This document shows positions 39,229 through 51,562 of a stretch of 64,000 bases of DNA, in pieces; the first letter of the stretch is position 1; the number at the start of each line of letters is the position of its first letter. The translations under genes and the position numbers were made by a program. This DNA comes from Tomocerus qinae (Eukaryota > Arthropoda > Collembola > Entomobryomorpha > Tomoceridae): contig CM034547.1 of NCBI GenBank assembly GCA_020055645.1, positions 8,231,280-8,295,279 on the forward strand, written 5' to 3'. The notes below the pieces were generated by a model. It was given only the letters and a program-made list of their open reading frames with translations. It had not been told where the DNA came from and did no database searches.

Positions 39229-41205
39229 AAATACATAACATTACGACTTTTTTATTAGTACAACAATCTATAATAATACAATCGCATGCATGAGTTTTAT
39301 AAATGGAAGATGAATTAAAGGCTGTAGCTCGGTACTTGTTCTTCACTTTGTTACCAGAATGCAAATCAACTCCTACACATCGGTAAGCTACGCTAGATTT
39401 ATCTAAGCATATATGATAATATATATCTACACTCATCTTTCAAGTATTCTTGATTTGTAATTTAAAATTATAAAGAAACATCCTGTCAACTTGTCACTTG
39501 TCTACTTTTTATTTCTTCCAAAAAAAGTTGCTCTTAATTTGTTTCTGTGTATCATACTAGACGATAGTAAACTGCAAACTATAATCCTTTCATAAAATTG
39601 AGTCCGACTGTGTCAGCTCATTTGTCTCCCACATGAATATGCATAAATATGCATTTTTATTGAAACGAGATTAGAATGCAATAATATTACTACGCAAGGA
39701 GCATACAAATTCAGCTGTACCTTGGTCTATCTAGTGTATGTTGCATCATGAATTGCTCGCTTACACAACACAGTAATTATTAGCTGAGTAAGTAATGTTA
39801 TAAATGCACCATCCCCATATTATATGTTGCCATTTGCCATATACAGTCGATGCATAGTTATAACTTTATATGTGCAGAGTAAGATTTTCACATAAATTCT
39901 GTATTTACTTAAACTTAGTAATTTTCTAGGGCATTTCGGGTTTCTGGAGCTACTTCCCTGGTTTGTCAGGACGCCCTATCTCTACCTCTGCTGGTCGGAT
40001 CTCGGATCTAGAGATCGAAAGCAATAACACCGAAAAAACTGTTCCTTTTCCATTAAGTACGAGGGCGTTGTGTGGCATGTTGCATTCCATGTGGTCTAGC
40101 GTTGTGTACCTACTACCTACCTACCATAACATCATCACTATGTATTCTCGCCTTTCTATCCAAGTTGGTTGTACTCATCCTCTCTATATTCATATTATTA
40201 TAATCTCCTATAATGACAACCTTGTTGTGCGTGTGCAATGTGTGCACAAGTACTAAGTACTATGCGTAAGCATAAACTGTGTCGTTTACTACTGCCTTAG
40301 TACAGCTTTTGATGTCCCGATAAAAATACTACATTACATACTACACAGAAATGAATGAAATGGGAACGCGTACGTTTTTTAAAGCATATCATAATATGCG
40401 ATCAGTGAACTGCCACAAGCTCAATCGTAAATAAATCAGTCACTTCTCGGAGACTAGCGATGATTGTTCTGTACACAGAAAAGGATGAGTATGTGTAGTA
40501 AAAGCATAAAGCGGAAATGCTAACTATGCAAAATACTACGAATCGACTCTGCAATCGGTTGTTAGATCGGTTGCATTTATGTGTTAATGGCCGGACGGAT
40601 GGCCTCACCGTCATATATTGTATTATTATATTATAGTACCTATAATACCACCACCAGGTTCCAGGGTTCCTAGGCTGCTGTAGCTGCGTATATGTAAAGA
40701 TATATTAGAATGTTGTACAATGCATTGTTAAAAAAGTAGATACACAGGCAGGATGATGATACGATGTATAAACACAAAGTAAGTTTTAGTGTATAGGTAT
40801 ATGTAGGTAAACCTCAAGTACTCCGTGCTGCGAGATAGGCATTGTGTACAAAGTAATCACATGCTCAATAGCAACAGAGCATATTTATAAGTGCTTGAAA
40901 ACGAGATAAGTGAACAAAAGACAAATAAAAATAAACACAAGTATACCCACAAGACAATGTGGACTTTAAATCTCTATCCGTGCACAATTTAAATAACTAT
41001 CACACTTAAACAAAATAGTATTTGATCCTTTGGTGAAACAAGAGAGTTGTGAACTTGAATTTTGTATAGCTTTGGTCATAAAGACGGAGTTGAATTTCAC
41101 ACATATCATGTGTCTACAAAAACATTAACTAGAGTAGTAGTTATGTATAGATGTAGTAAATTGCAATTCAGCACATTTACTCACACATTAGAGAGATAGG
41201 AACTT
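39229..41205. other. Intergenic region between CPAP1 and Jarid2
   Basis: No recognised gene. Two patches, about 39930-40090 and 40540-40700, are richer in G+C than their surroundings and could be promoter sequence or non-coding leader of Jarid2. The ORF at 39963-40256 has no family signature and depends on a non-ATG start. Confidence 0.4.
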
Positions 41206-41211
41206 TCAGTT
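41206..41211 (+). promoter_or_regulatory. Initiator-like motif before Jarid2
   Basis: TCAGTT (followed by CG) 75 bases before the first in-frame ATG of Jarid2. Supports a short, unspliced 5' leader. Not confirmed by transcript data. Confidence 0.3.
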
Positions 41212-41280
41212 CGCATTGATTTAATACCTAAAGAGATGTGCATTCATTTAGTAGTATGATGCAATAATAATTTGGAAGAT

Positions 41281-44200
41281 ATGGTGGTGAATGTCAAATT
41301 AAAAAATAATACTGCGACCGTGACGCGAGGAAAATTTGCAAGGGTCAGTAGTGTCACCGCCACGAAAACCAAGTCCAAGACTAAAGCTCTAGCACGTGTG
41401 GTCGCGCCGGCTTCGTCGGAAATTAAAAAGTAAGTTGACAAAGCGAAGTTAACTTCGCAAGGATACAGATCAGAAGACCCATACAATACAATTTAAAGCT
41501 ATCTACTCAATATCTACTTAAATTGATTACTCAAGCTAAAAATTATATTATTCTGTTGACCACACAGTGGCAGTGAAGGAATTCATCATGGGGGTCGTAT
41601 TCACGCACAAAGGAAATTCGCACAAGGGGCCAATGTTGGGAGTCCGGCAGCTACACCTGTCAAGTCCCGAAATGACGAGGGACGACTCCGAAAACGGGTT
41701 ATATCACCAACACCTCCTTTCCCCATATCCAAAAGACCAAAAACTGAAGATTTTTTGACTTTCCTCTGTTACAGAGGTAAATTTTAATTTTTAAGTATGT
41801 ATTCAAATTATACTTGATATTATATATCCATAAATAATTTTCGTGGGTATGCAGGAACTCCCGTTATGCCTCCGGATTTGGACTTTTTTAATTATTCTGC
41901 GTTAGACAAGAAAGATGTGAAGCCAGTAGGCCTGCCAAATGGCAATAAAGGTTCTAATGACAATGTTGCCTCTCAAAGCACTAATGGTCCTCATCATTCG
42001 TCCAAAAAGGAAAAATCTCCTACACCAGATAAGGCGAAGGTTGCTCACGACAGTAAAAAGGAAGAAAAGAGCAAAGCTGCTATGAAGCATGTGAACGGAA
42101 ATACGTCAAAGCCTAAAGCGGATTCCAAGTCTTTGGCTGGAAAAAATGATAAAGTTACAGCCAGTGCGGTCAATAAAATGAACTCGTTAGTAAAGAAAGA
42201 CGCAAAACGAAATGAGAAAACCACGGCCGCAAGATTAAATGAACAAGATGCCCGATTTGCCATGACTGCTCTCAAACTTAAGTACCAAGAAAAAAGACTT
42301 GCTCAGAGTAAATCTACTATTTCTAAAATAACTAAGAAAGGTGAATTAAAAAGTATACTTAATAGCTCAATATTCCATTACAACTTATATGAACAATTAT
42401 ATTCAGAAGACAAACTTATTTATTGTATTCCAGTGAAAGAGCGAAGTGTCATTTTGACGAGATCGAAAGCAAAATCAGAAAAGTCTCCTTCAAAGTCTCC
42501 AACACTGTTGAAGCAAAAAGTGCTAAAGAAAAACGCTTCTGCAGAGGCAAAGTAAGTCGCTTTGAATGAATGATATTGCAAAATGTCAATCCGTTATAAG
42601 TAATTATCGTTATTCAGCATTAAAAAAATTATTAAGTGCTTTAACAAAAATCAATGATTTTACAGGAAAGTACAGTCTCGAAATGTACCTTCTCCGGATA
42701 TTATTTATGGGGTTATGCATAATAAATCGAAAATTGCTGAATGCTCAGGTGAGCTCCTCGAAAGAGTGTTGACCCGTTCTTTAGTTAAACGCTTTCAGCT
42801 TACACTCAAATCACACCTACGTTAAGATCGTAGAATAGAACGCTTATTGCCCATGATAGGAAAACACTTGTTCAACTCACTAGAAATCCTTACATATATT
42901 AACGCTTGTTGTATTTACTCTGCTATAATAAATTTTCAGTGCATATTGTAATAAAAATCTCGCTTTTACGCTTAATTGCATCAGGGGAACAAAACACGCT
43001 TCAACATTTACATACACTATAACTTTTACCTGTTTTCAAAGGCTTTCTAATGCACACGCTCACACAATATTTCATAAGTGACACATTTTTATGTGATGAT
43101 TTAAAATTATCAGAATCTGAAAATTCGTCCTCATCGTCATCTTCTTCATCGTCAGATTCTTCGTCTTCTTCTTCCGATTCAGAAGACGAAGATGAGGAAC
43201 CCGTGGTAAAATCACTGAGAAGTGGTAACAAAGAGTTTGTAGTGAAGCCGAACAGAGTTAAACCAACTATTCGTAAAACGCCAACAATTCGTAGAATGGG
43301 GACCAGAGCTATGCAAAGGACAAGCAAATCTCCTTTGCGGGAATTACCTATGTACTCACTGAAGAAGTTTAAAAGGAAGAAAATTATAAAGAAAATCGAT
43401 CCGAAAGGAAAAAATAATAAATCCAAACAAAGCGATAAATCCAAACAGGAAACTGTCAAAAATAAAATTACTGAAAAGCAGAAAGGGAAAGCTGATAAGT
43501 CAAAAGAGAAAGATAGCGTTTCAAAAACAAAGGAGAAATTAAAAGAGAAAACAAAAACTAACGAAATCAATAAAACGAACAATAAAAGTAGTATTTCTAA
43601 TAAAGGAAGTAAAGCGAACAAATTAGAAAGTAAGAACACCAAGAAAACACCGTCTCGAATAGAAAATAATGCGAAAAAACCAGCAAAAAAAGAGGAAACG
43701 GAAAGTGAATCTGAGAGCGAATCCGAAGAGACATCTTCTGACGATAATAAATCAAGTAAATCGAAATTAGGAAAAGTACCAAATCAAAAGACCAACAGTA
43801 GATCTAATTTGAAGAGTCCGAAAGGTACACCGGTTAAGAAAACGTCCATTTCTAAACAAGATAATAGTTCAAAAAAGAAAATTACTCGTAATAATGCGGA
43901 GTCTGATGAGGAGTCTGCAAAGAAAGCTTCCAGTAAAGTGATTACTAAACCTAAATCTGATCCGAAAACGACACCAACTAAAACAAACCAAGTAAATAAA
44001 AAGGAAATTAAATCGAAATCAGAAAGTTCTAGCAGTAAAACTGGCAAGAAAAATATAGAAGATAAAAATATAAACAAAAAAGGAAATAATCTAAAGCCTC
44101 AAAAAGATGTAGAAAAGAAAACTGTTAAATCCAAATCTGAAGTCACTCCCAAAAAGAAACCAACTAAAAATGCACCAAACAAAGAGACTGATGAATCTTC

Positions 44201-47200
44201 CGAGTCAGAAAAATCAGATAGTGAATCTGAGTCTGATGACGAGTCTGATGACACCAAGGTCCCTGCTAAGCCAAATAAATCACCAAAGAAGGAAAGAGAA
44301 AGGTAAGTTTCATCAAATCTCATTGTTTTGACAAAACTATCTATTTAGAAGTAAATTGTTTAGGATTGAATATCAAAAGACCTTAACATATTGGTAATAT
44401 TTGATAAAGCTCTAATAAATATTCAATGTTTTACAGTACTTTATCTGATAGCTTTGGCCGTCCGATGCGGAAGACAAGGGAAGCAGCGGAAATATATATG
44501 GGACTCCTTAATAAGGATTTCAGTTCAGATGAAGATGTAATGTCGGATAAAAATGAAGATCCGAATAGCGATGAGTCTGGTAGCACAAGTTCTTCCGAGA
44601 CGAAATTTTTAGAAAAACAGTACAACGCTTCATTAAAAAGAATAGAGCAGCAAGGTAAAACTACAAAAGTACAAACTACGAAGAGTACGAAATCAAAAAA
44701 TACAAGTCCGAAAGGGAAAACGACATCCACGAAGAAACCTTTAGGTAGACCGCCCACTAAGGGCAAAAGCCCAGAAAAAAGAATACTTCGGAGTCAAAGA
44801 ACACATTCAGAAGATATTCCACAACCGTCTTCGTTAACAAAACAACGAAAATCTGCTAGTCCAAGTATTGTTTCAAGACGACGAATCAGTCTACCTCTCG
44901 CATCATGCGACAGGAGGAAGGAAGGAGCTGTTAGAAAATCAGCTTCAATATGTCCTCGCCGCCCGGCAGACTTTTCTTACTCATCATCGGGATCTGATCA
45001 TGACACATCGACCTCTGAAGACTCTTCCTCCAATTCTGATTCTGATGAAAAAGCGTTGGCAAAGAACATCGAAGAAATAAAGAGGAGGTCTTTAGAAATG
45101 AAGCGCAAAGGAAAAGTGATGACTAAGACAAAAGGCCGTGACACGAGCGACTCAGAGGTAGATTCCTCTTCGGATGAAGAATCTAAGCCTGCGAAGGTCA
45201 TTGCGTCCCTGGCGAAAGCCAGGCCTATTGCTGTGAAGAGGCGAACCAGCACAACAAGCATTGGGGAAGACAGCAAAAATATCGCAACAGAGATGCGACG
45301 ACTTGTTGAACAGAAAAGAGCAGTAGAGGCAGGGACGGCTATCGAAGAGAAGCCGGAGCAAGATACTGAAATGGAAATGGAGACAGAGGATGCAGAACGT
45401 TCGTTTAGTGCTGATGACGAACAAGAGTCAACATCTGAATCCTCCCGTGCTTCCTCATCCCAGTCATCTTCTTCTGGAAGTGAATCTGATGAGGAGACTC
45501 CTACTAAACCTCCAGTAGAAAAATCTTCTATAGCAATTCAAGTCGATTTGGATTTAGAAGATATAGAAGCTGCTGCAGCTGCTTCCGCAGCTACACAAAC
45601 AGCTGCCCGGATCACAGAAATCTCAGCCACTGTGACACATATGACCCACGCGGAGACGAGTACATCGACCCACACTCATACTCACACTACTCAACACAGT
45701 CATATAGATTTAGGCTTGGGCTACGTGCCGGCCCCTGAAATTCCGTTAGTTCCTCCCCCGCCGCCTCCTCCTTTTATTCCTAGCTACCCACGCCCGGATT
45801 TTTATCAGTCTTTGCATCTCGCACCTCCAATGGTTAGTAGCATACAAATGGTTGGTCAGGGAAGTCAAGATTTCGTCAGTACGCATCATTTGGGTATTCC
45901 TGTATCAATGCCACTCCATCCATCCTTGGTTCCCCTTGCACCAAGGGTTATGGCTCCTAATCCCTTATGCTTTTCCACAACAAGCATAACCACAGCTGCC
46001 ACTCTTCAAACTCATATTCGAAGTGTTGCAGCCAATTTAGATATTCCACTTGTGAGACCAATAGTTGGGGCTGACAGTCCACTGAATGTTCCGTTGCCAC
46101 TGCCAAGAGGGCCGCATTGTCACATGCCATCTGTGAACACCCCAATGACAAGACCTATTAATTATTGGTCCAATGATGGTAGAGCTCATCACTATTCCGC
46201 TTTTCGTGTACCTATACCTGGAAAAATTATTCAACAACAGAGTGCCCCACCACCCCCACCACCACCGATATCTTGTCCGAATACTATGGGATCCGTTCTT
46301 CCTCTCTCAATTGTTCAACCTCAACATCCAGCTGTTTCTGGAAGTAGTCAAATGCATCATCATCAAAACTTTAGCCTTCAACACCAACAACAGCGTCTTC
46401 CGGTTAATCCTCGAAGTGTTCAGCACACGGCACCAAATTCGTTGAGACCGATTAATTGTCCTTCCTCAAGTGCCCAATCTCAGGGATTTTCAATACTTCA
46501 GAATCTTCCAAACGTTTCCATTGTTCCTCGATTTGATCGAAATTCTAAAACTGTTGTTCTTCCTTCTCAAATTGCGTCTTCGAGTAGTAAAACCAAAGAG
46601 TTCAGGAAAGATAAAATCAAAAAGGAAAAACCAGAGGGAAAGAAACGCAAGAAAATTATAATGCCTCAACCACCAAGTCCACTTCTGTTTAATAAAAATT
46701 CAGCTAATCCAGCCACATACGTCAAAAAGTAAGTCTAAGCTAAACTGTTCAACTTCTGAGATATTACACAATTACATTTTAAAGTTTTCAATGATAATGA
46801 CATTCTCTTATTATGTTCACAGAAGTAGTAAAAGTCATTCCAAAGAGAAAGAATTAAATGCAGACACAAAGGAGTCAAAATCTGATCCCTTTAATAAATT
46901 GCTGCAAATGAAAAAAGAATGTATATCAGAAGGAGAACAGACTGTTGCCATTCAAAAACCTTCTACTTCCACACCTGAAAAGTTGCATATAATAAAGCGT
47001 GCCAGTTCCAAAGATAAATCTGGAGATGATCTACCCCAAACCAACAAAAAAGTTGAAAAACCTTATACAAATAGTACTGGAACTGTTGGTCATACAGAGA
47101 GTGCCGATTTTGGTACTGATGTTAGTACTTGCAGTACAAAGGAAATGAAAATGCAAGATGTTCCATCGTTTTATCCAGATGAAGACGATTTTCAAGATCC

Positions 47201-50200
47201 TTTAAAATACATTGAACAGATCAGGGACAAAGCCGAAAAATATGGCATGGTCAAAATTGTACCGCCCCGTAGTTTTAGAGTAAGTTTCCAAGAAAATCTA
47301 CATCTATTGGAAGTAATTTTTGGTAGAATGGTAGAAAACTTATAACCTTATGGAAAATTATTACCATTTATTTTGAAACATTTTTAGCCGGAGTGCAATG
47401 TGGAAGACGATATGCGTTTCACGGCATACAATCACTACATTCACAAAATGTTCAAACGTTGGGGACCTAATGTTCATGAAACCGCCGCTATTAAGGAACA
47501 TTTGAGAAAAACTGATGTTGATATGTCATCTCCACCCTTACTTGGAGGGATGGAAGTTGACTTATCCACTCTCTATCATACAGTCCAGTCTTTTGGTGGG
47601 CTTAAAGAAGTCATCGAAAAGCAAAAATGGCACAAAGTGTCGGATGCTATGCATTTTCCTAAAGCCGCTAACGATAGGGCAACGAAATTGGATGCTATTT
47701 ATGTTAAATATGTGCTTCCATTTGAGATGCTGTCTGAAAGTAAGTTTCTCTTGGTATTTTGTCACTTTCTGTAGATGTTTTCCTATCTCAACTCTGCAAA
47801 AATGAGTAAATAGACTTTCTTTATGGTGAAAGTTCTATAATATAAGTTGGTGAAAGTTCTATAATACAAGTTGGCAAAAGTTCTATAATACAAGTTGGCG
47901 AAAGTTCTATAATACAAGTTGGCGAAAGTTCTATAATACAAGTTGGCGAAAGTTCTATGATACAATTTGGCGAAAGGTCTATAATAAAAGTTGGTGTGAA
48001 AGTCGGGTTTAAGTTTTAGTGAAAGTTGTATTGTATATGGAAAGCATAGAAAAAGTTCGCGAAATAAAATTATTATTCCCTAGAACACTTGATTTTTTAG
48101 ATAATTTTTAGAACAGGGAAAATTTTTAAAAGAATTTTTAGAATAGGGAGAATTTTTTAAAGAATTTTTAGAATAGGGAGAATTTTTTAAAGAATTTTTA
48201 GATCAGGGTGAATTTTTAAAGAATTTTTTATAGCCAAAGTTATAAGTTTTATACAAAAGCTCTTTGAGTGAAAAGTGTGAGTGAAAAAAGAGTATGTTGA
48301 GCAATTCTTTTTTGAAAAAATAATTTGTTATAATTTGCTTATTATTTTAGACGAAAGGAAAAAGTTGATGTCTTCAGTTGATTTACAATGGGCTAAACGA
48401 CAGGAAAAACTACTGGAAAAAGATGTTGACGAAGAAAGTGATCCAGAATCGGACGAGGATCCCATGCAGGAGTTTGATGATTGTGTAGTAAAAGTAAGCG
48501 CACGTGATTATCTAATTGACCATTCCTATCATATTTAATAATCAATATACTGTATACTATACTGTTTTTATTTTGTGGGTTTTTAGGGGAAAAGTACTCC
48601 ACTTAGTTCCTATTTTCGTGTAGCCCGAAACACATTCAGCATGCTTTTCCAGGGAAAAGACTCGTCGTGTTCAGAAATCGAATCTGAGTATTGGAAAATG
48701 GTACGCGAAGGATCTCGTCACCTTTGTGTCTATTCGGGGAGTATCGATTGTGCTGGTGTTGGATGGGGCTTCCCACTTCCGAAGGCTGGAGCTAAACACC
48801 CATGGAATCTTAAAGTCTTAGCTAATAGCCAAGGATCAGCTCTTCGCAGTATGGGTCCAGTTATGGGTATGTTAGCGAAGCAATGGTAGAGCTATATATG
48901 AGGAGTTTACAGATGTTGACCTCGGATTTTTGCCAATATTGTAGGAGCCACAGTTCCAACTCTTCACGTGGCAATGGTTTTCACTACTTACTGTTGGTAT
49001 CGGGATCCGCACTCCTTACCTTGGATTGAATACTTACATTCCGGAGCAAATAAAATTTGGTACTCCATTCCTGGAAAGTTTGAAGATGAGTTCAGGAAAG
49101 CTTTAAAAGAATTAATGCCCCTACAATGTAAAAGTAAAAAGCTTTGGCTAGCATCTGATTCTGCAATGGTAAGTATCCGTAATATTATAATTTCTTTAAA
49201 TTAAATGCCCCTTCGGAATATAAGGTAAATAATATGGAATTTTATGGAATATAAGGTACCACCGGAAATGTTGCTCAGCAAAGGTGTTTCAGTGGCTAGA
49301 GCCGTCCAGAAACCAGGCGAATTTTTGGTCGTATTCCCCAAAACATTTACCTCCGCCATTTGTACGGGATACCTGGTTTCCGAAAGCGTCTGCTTTGCAC
49401 CACCAGCTTGGTTGTCTTCTTGTATCAAAGTTTTCAAGGTCAGTGTGCAAAATAATTCTGCTATATATCACCTGCTAGAGCAACTATAGAAAATTCAGTT
49501 TATTTGTGCTTTCTCTCAAATCTTTCTCTAGTAACAGTAAAGTCGGGGAAAGTTAATAAACTCACTTTCCTCATAAACCAAAGTTTATGAGGAAAGTTAA
49601 TAAACTCACTTTCCTCATAAACCAAAGTTTATGAGGAAAGTGAAAATATAAGAATTAGATATTGTGATTATTATATTATTTTTAGACTATTGTATTTACA
49701 TAACCTATATGGTTGGGAAAATTTTCAATGTTTGATTGAGTTCATGGTTTTCTACAAATGTCATTTCATTGGAAGTTATGATTTCGTTTAGGATATAAGA
49801 GACAGCAAAGAACCACCAGTATTTGGATTGGAAAAACTTCTTTTAAGTATTCTTACTGATAACCGGGCTTCCAGTGAAGTATTACAAATGGTAAAACAAC
49901 TTACTACACAAATATTATGACAAATTATTTTTGATCATGTCATTACCAAAAGCCCGAATTGTTGTAATCCTCCAGGCTTTACCGCTGGTAGAAGCCATAC
50001 TTAAGGAAGAATATGGATTACGGAAGAAGCTAGTGGGAATGGGATTGCAAACTGGGACAATGGGTCCCAATTCTGACAAAGTGTCAAAAAAGAAAACAAA
50101 GCGAGAAGAAGAACATGTACACCAATGTGACGTTTGCAATTATATTTTGCATTTATCAATTGTAATCACACACTCATTACATTCATGCGCTTTATTACAG

Positions 50201-50525
50201 AGTAAGTTATTAGTAGATTACAGTTAATTTGTAATTTATTTCTTACAGGTAACTAATAAGACACGAGAATTTGATCTCTGCCTACCTCACGCTATCCAGC
50301 ATTTTCATAAAACCAAATCTCATATTAAAGGATCTTTACTGCTTTTTGATCATACGGATGTAAGTATACTTCTTTTCTAACAAATGCATGTGATTACAAT
50401 AAGTGTGTATGATTGTAGTTTAGATGTTATCTCCGCCGTCGATCTAATTTTTTTTAATTTTGAAGGAGGATCTCGAAAATATTGTACAAGGTGCCAAAAA
50501 TCGACTGGAAAAGCGTTCTTCATAA
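41281..50525 (+). CDS. Jarid2: Jarid2 (Jumonji), PRC2 accessory subunit
   Basis: Coding exons: 41281-41429, 41568-41776, 41855-42340, 42434-42551, 42666-42748, 43114-44302, 44437-46728, 46823-47279, 47388-47739, 48351-48493, 48587-48866, 48945-49168, 49256-49438, 49792-49890, 49976-50161, 50249-50359 and 50466-50525, giving about 2206 residues (human 1246; fly about 2350). An in-frame TGA at 41257 supports the start. Near the N-terminus are QRKFAQ and [10 protein letters not shown], both matching vertebrate JARID2. A long disordered region follows, with Ser/Asp/Glu tracts, Lys-rich repeats, a GRP AT-hook-like core and a polyproline run. JmjN lies near 1625-1660 ([16 protein letters not shown]) and ARID near 1665-1775 ([32 protein letters not shown]). 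JmjC is near 1860-2040 and a C5HC2-like finger near 2135-2180. JARID2 recruits and tunes the H3K27 methyltransferase PRC2. The JmjC lacks the H-x-E and distal His iron ligands, so it should be inactive as a demethylase. The 42341-42433 intron is stop-free and inferred. Confidence 0.94.
47826..47993. repeat. 24-bp tandem repeat, 7 copies, in a Jarid2 intron
   Basis: Seven units of 24 bp, consensus GCGAAAGTTCTATAATACAA then GTTG. Middle copies are identical; the first and last are diverged. It lies in the intron after the ARID exon. Because 24 is a multiple of three it stays open on the minus strand and makes a spurious repetitive ORF. Confidence 0.9.
48102..48235. repeat. About 30-bp tandem repeat, 4 to 5 copies, in the same Jarid2 intron
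   Basis: Units of 29-31 bp, consensus GAATTTTTAGAATAGGGAGA followed by ATTTTTTAAA. The second and third are identical; the outer ones vary. It begins about 110 bp after the 24-bp array. Confidence 0.85.
49552..49641. repeat. Duplicated 44-bp hairpin element in a Jarid2 intron
   Basis: Two identical 44-bp units. Each contains a perfect 15-bp inverted repeat, ACTTTCCTCATAAAC and GTTTATGAGGAAAGT, separated by CAAA (49564-49597 and 49608-49641). The intron lies between the last JmjC exon and the next. Confidence 0.9.
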
Positions 50526-51562
50526 TCTCATTTTCGCCATAATGTCATGTATCATATATTTTTTAATTTAAATAGAGCCATAAATATGGTTAAACTACAT
50601 AATTGTCTTAAGTGTACTATTTGAGGTTGTTATCCTGGAGCTTGTCATGTAAGCAAACGATAGGAATATTTACAAACTATTTAGTTTCTAGTTAGCTAGT
50701 TAGTATAGTAAGTAGCTATGTATAAGATAATTTATTTCGACATTTTAGTTAATAGCGTTTTCGTTCTACATAATTGCACATGGAAGAAAAAAATACACAT
50801 AATTGTTGCATACATTACAGGAAGAGTTTCTTTCATTCGTGATGTGAAAGCTATGATAATTATGTATTATTTGTAATACATAGTATTATGTACTTATCTA
50901 TTCAATTGTCTAATTGTAAATGTGTGTTTATCATTATATCGCACCATATTTTAACAGTATTTATTGCAAAGTATTGTATCTACAACTTACTTGTTTTTGT
51001 TGATTTTTACGTAATTGTATTTTCTACACTTGTATCATTATATATATATCGAGAAGAACACCGCTAATTAGAACGTTTATTTATGCGAATCTAACGGAGA
51101 TGTTTAGCTAGCATTCATAATAGCTATTATAGGTAGCTATATTGTTCTTCTATAAAGCTAGTTGCTACTTTTTTTAAAAATTATTTCGTGGTAAAAATTT
51201 TAGTGTAAAAATTTAATATGAAATTATGTTATACGTCATCTAAACTGAAGTAAACAAATTTTAAAGCTGAATTGTTAACATCATAATCTACTTATTAACC
51301 ATACTTAACAGCATAAATTCCAAAAATCCATAACATAATTTTAGGTACGTAAGTAAAACCATCACTACAGTATGCATATCATAACCAAATATTTAGATGT
51401 AACGAATGATATAACCTTGCTCCAAAAGGCATCTACTGTTTACATTGCTTCATACAATAACTTTTAACACTAATTTTACAAATTATAATCCTTAGGATTA
51501 CAATGGAATTGAATAATTTGTTCAAGAATCTGCTCGTAGCGTTTGAAACAGGGCAGTCTAAT
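50526..51562. other. Intergenic region between convergent Jarid2 and Blos4
   Basis: Holds both 3' UTRs. AT-rich, with no ORF worth naming. I found no exact AATAAA for Jarid2 close to its stop. Confidence 0.45.
51076..51081 (-). terminator. Candidate polyadenylation signal of Blos4
   Basis: AATAAA on the minus strand (TTTATT on plus), about 480 bases past the Blos4 stop codon. A nearer variant signal is possible. Confidence 0.3.

Noticed and set aside
39963..40256. 97-codon ORF in a G+C-richer patch before Jarid2
   Set aside because: Begins at a TTG, not ATG, has no family signature, and turns into AT-rich noise; better viewed as possible promoter or leader sequence.
43001..43642. 213-codon ORF on the minus strand, rich in Leu and Phe
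   Set aside because: It is the antisense of the Lys/Ser-rich Jarid2 exon; AAA/AAG and TCT-type codons read backwards give Leu/Phe/Ser. No independent family signature.
47783..47965. Repetitive minus-strand ORF (units of YYRTFANL)
   Set aside because: It is the translation of the 24-bp intronic tandem repeat, whose length is a multiple of three.
47826..48235. Possible CRISPR-like array
   Set aside because: The repeats are directly adjacent with no unique spacers, sit inside an animal intron and have no cas genes nearby.
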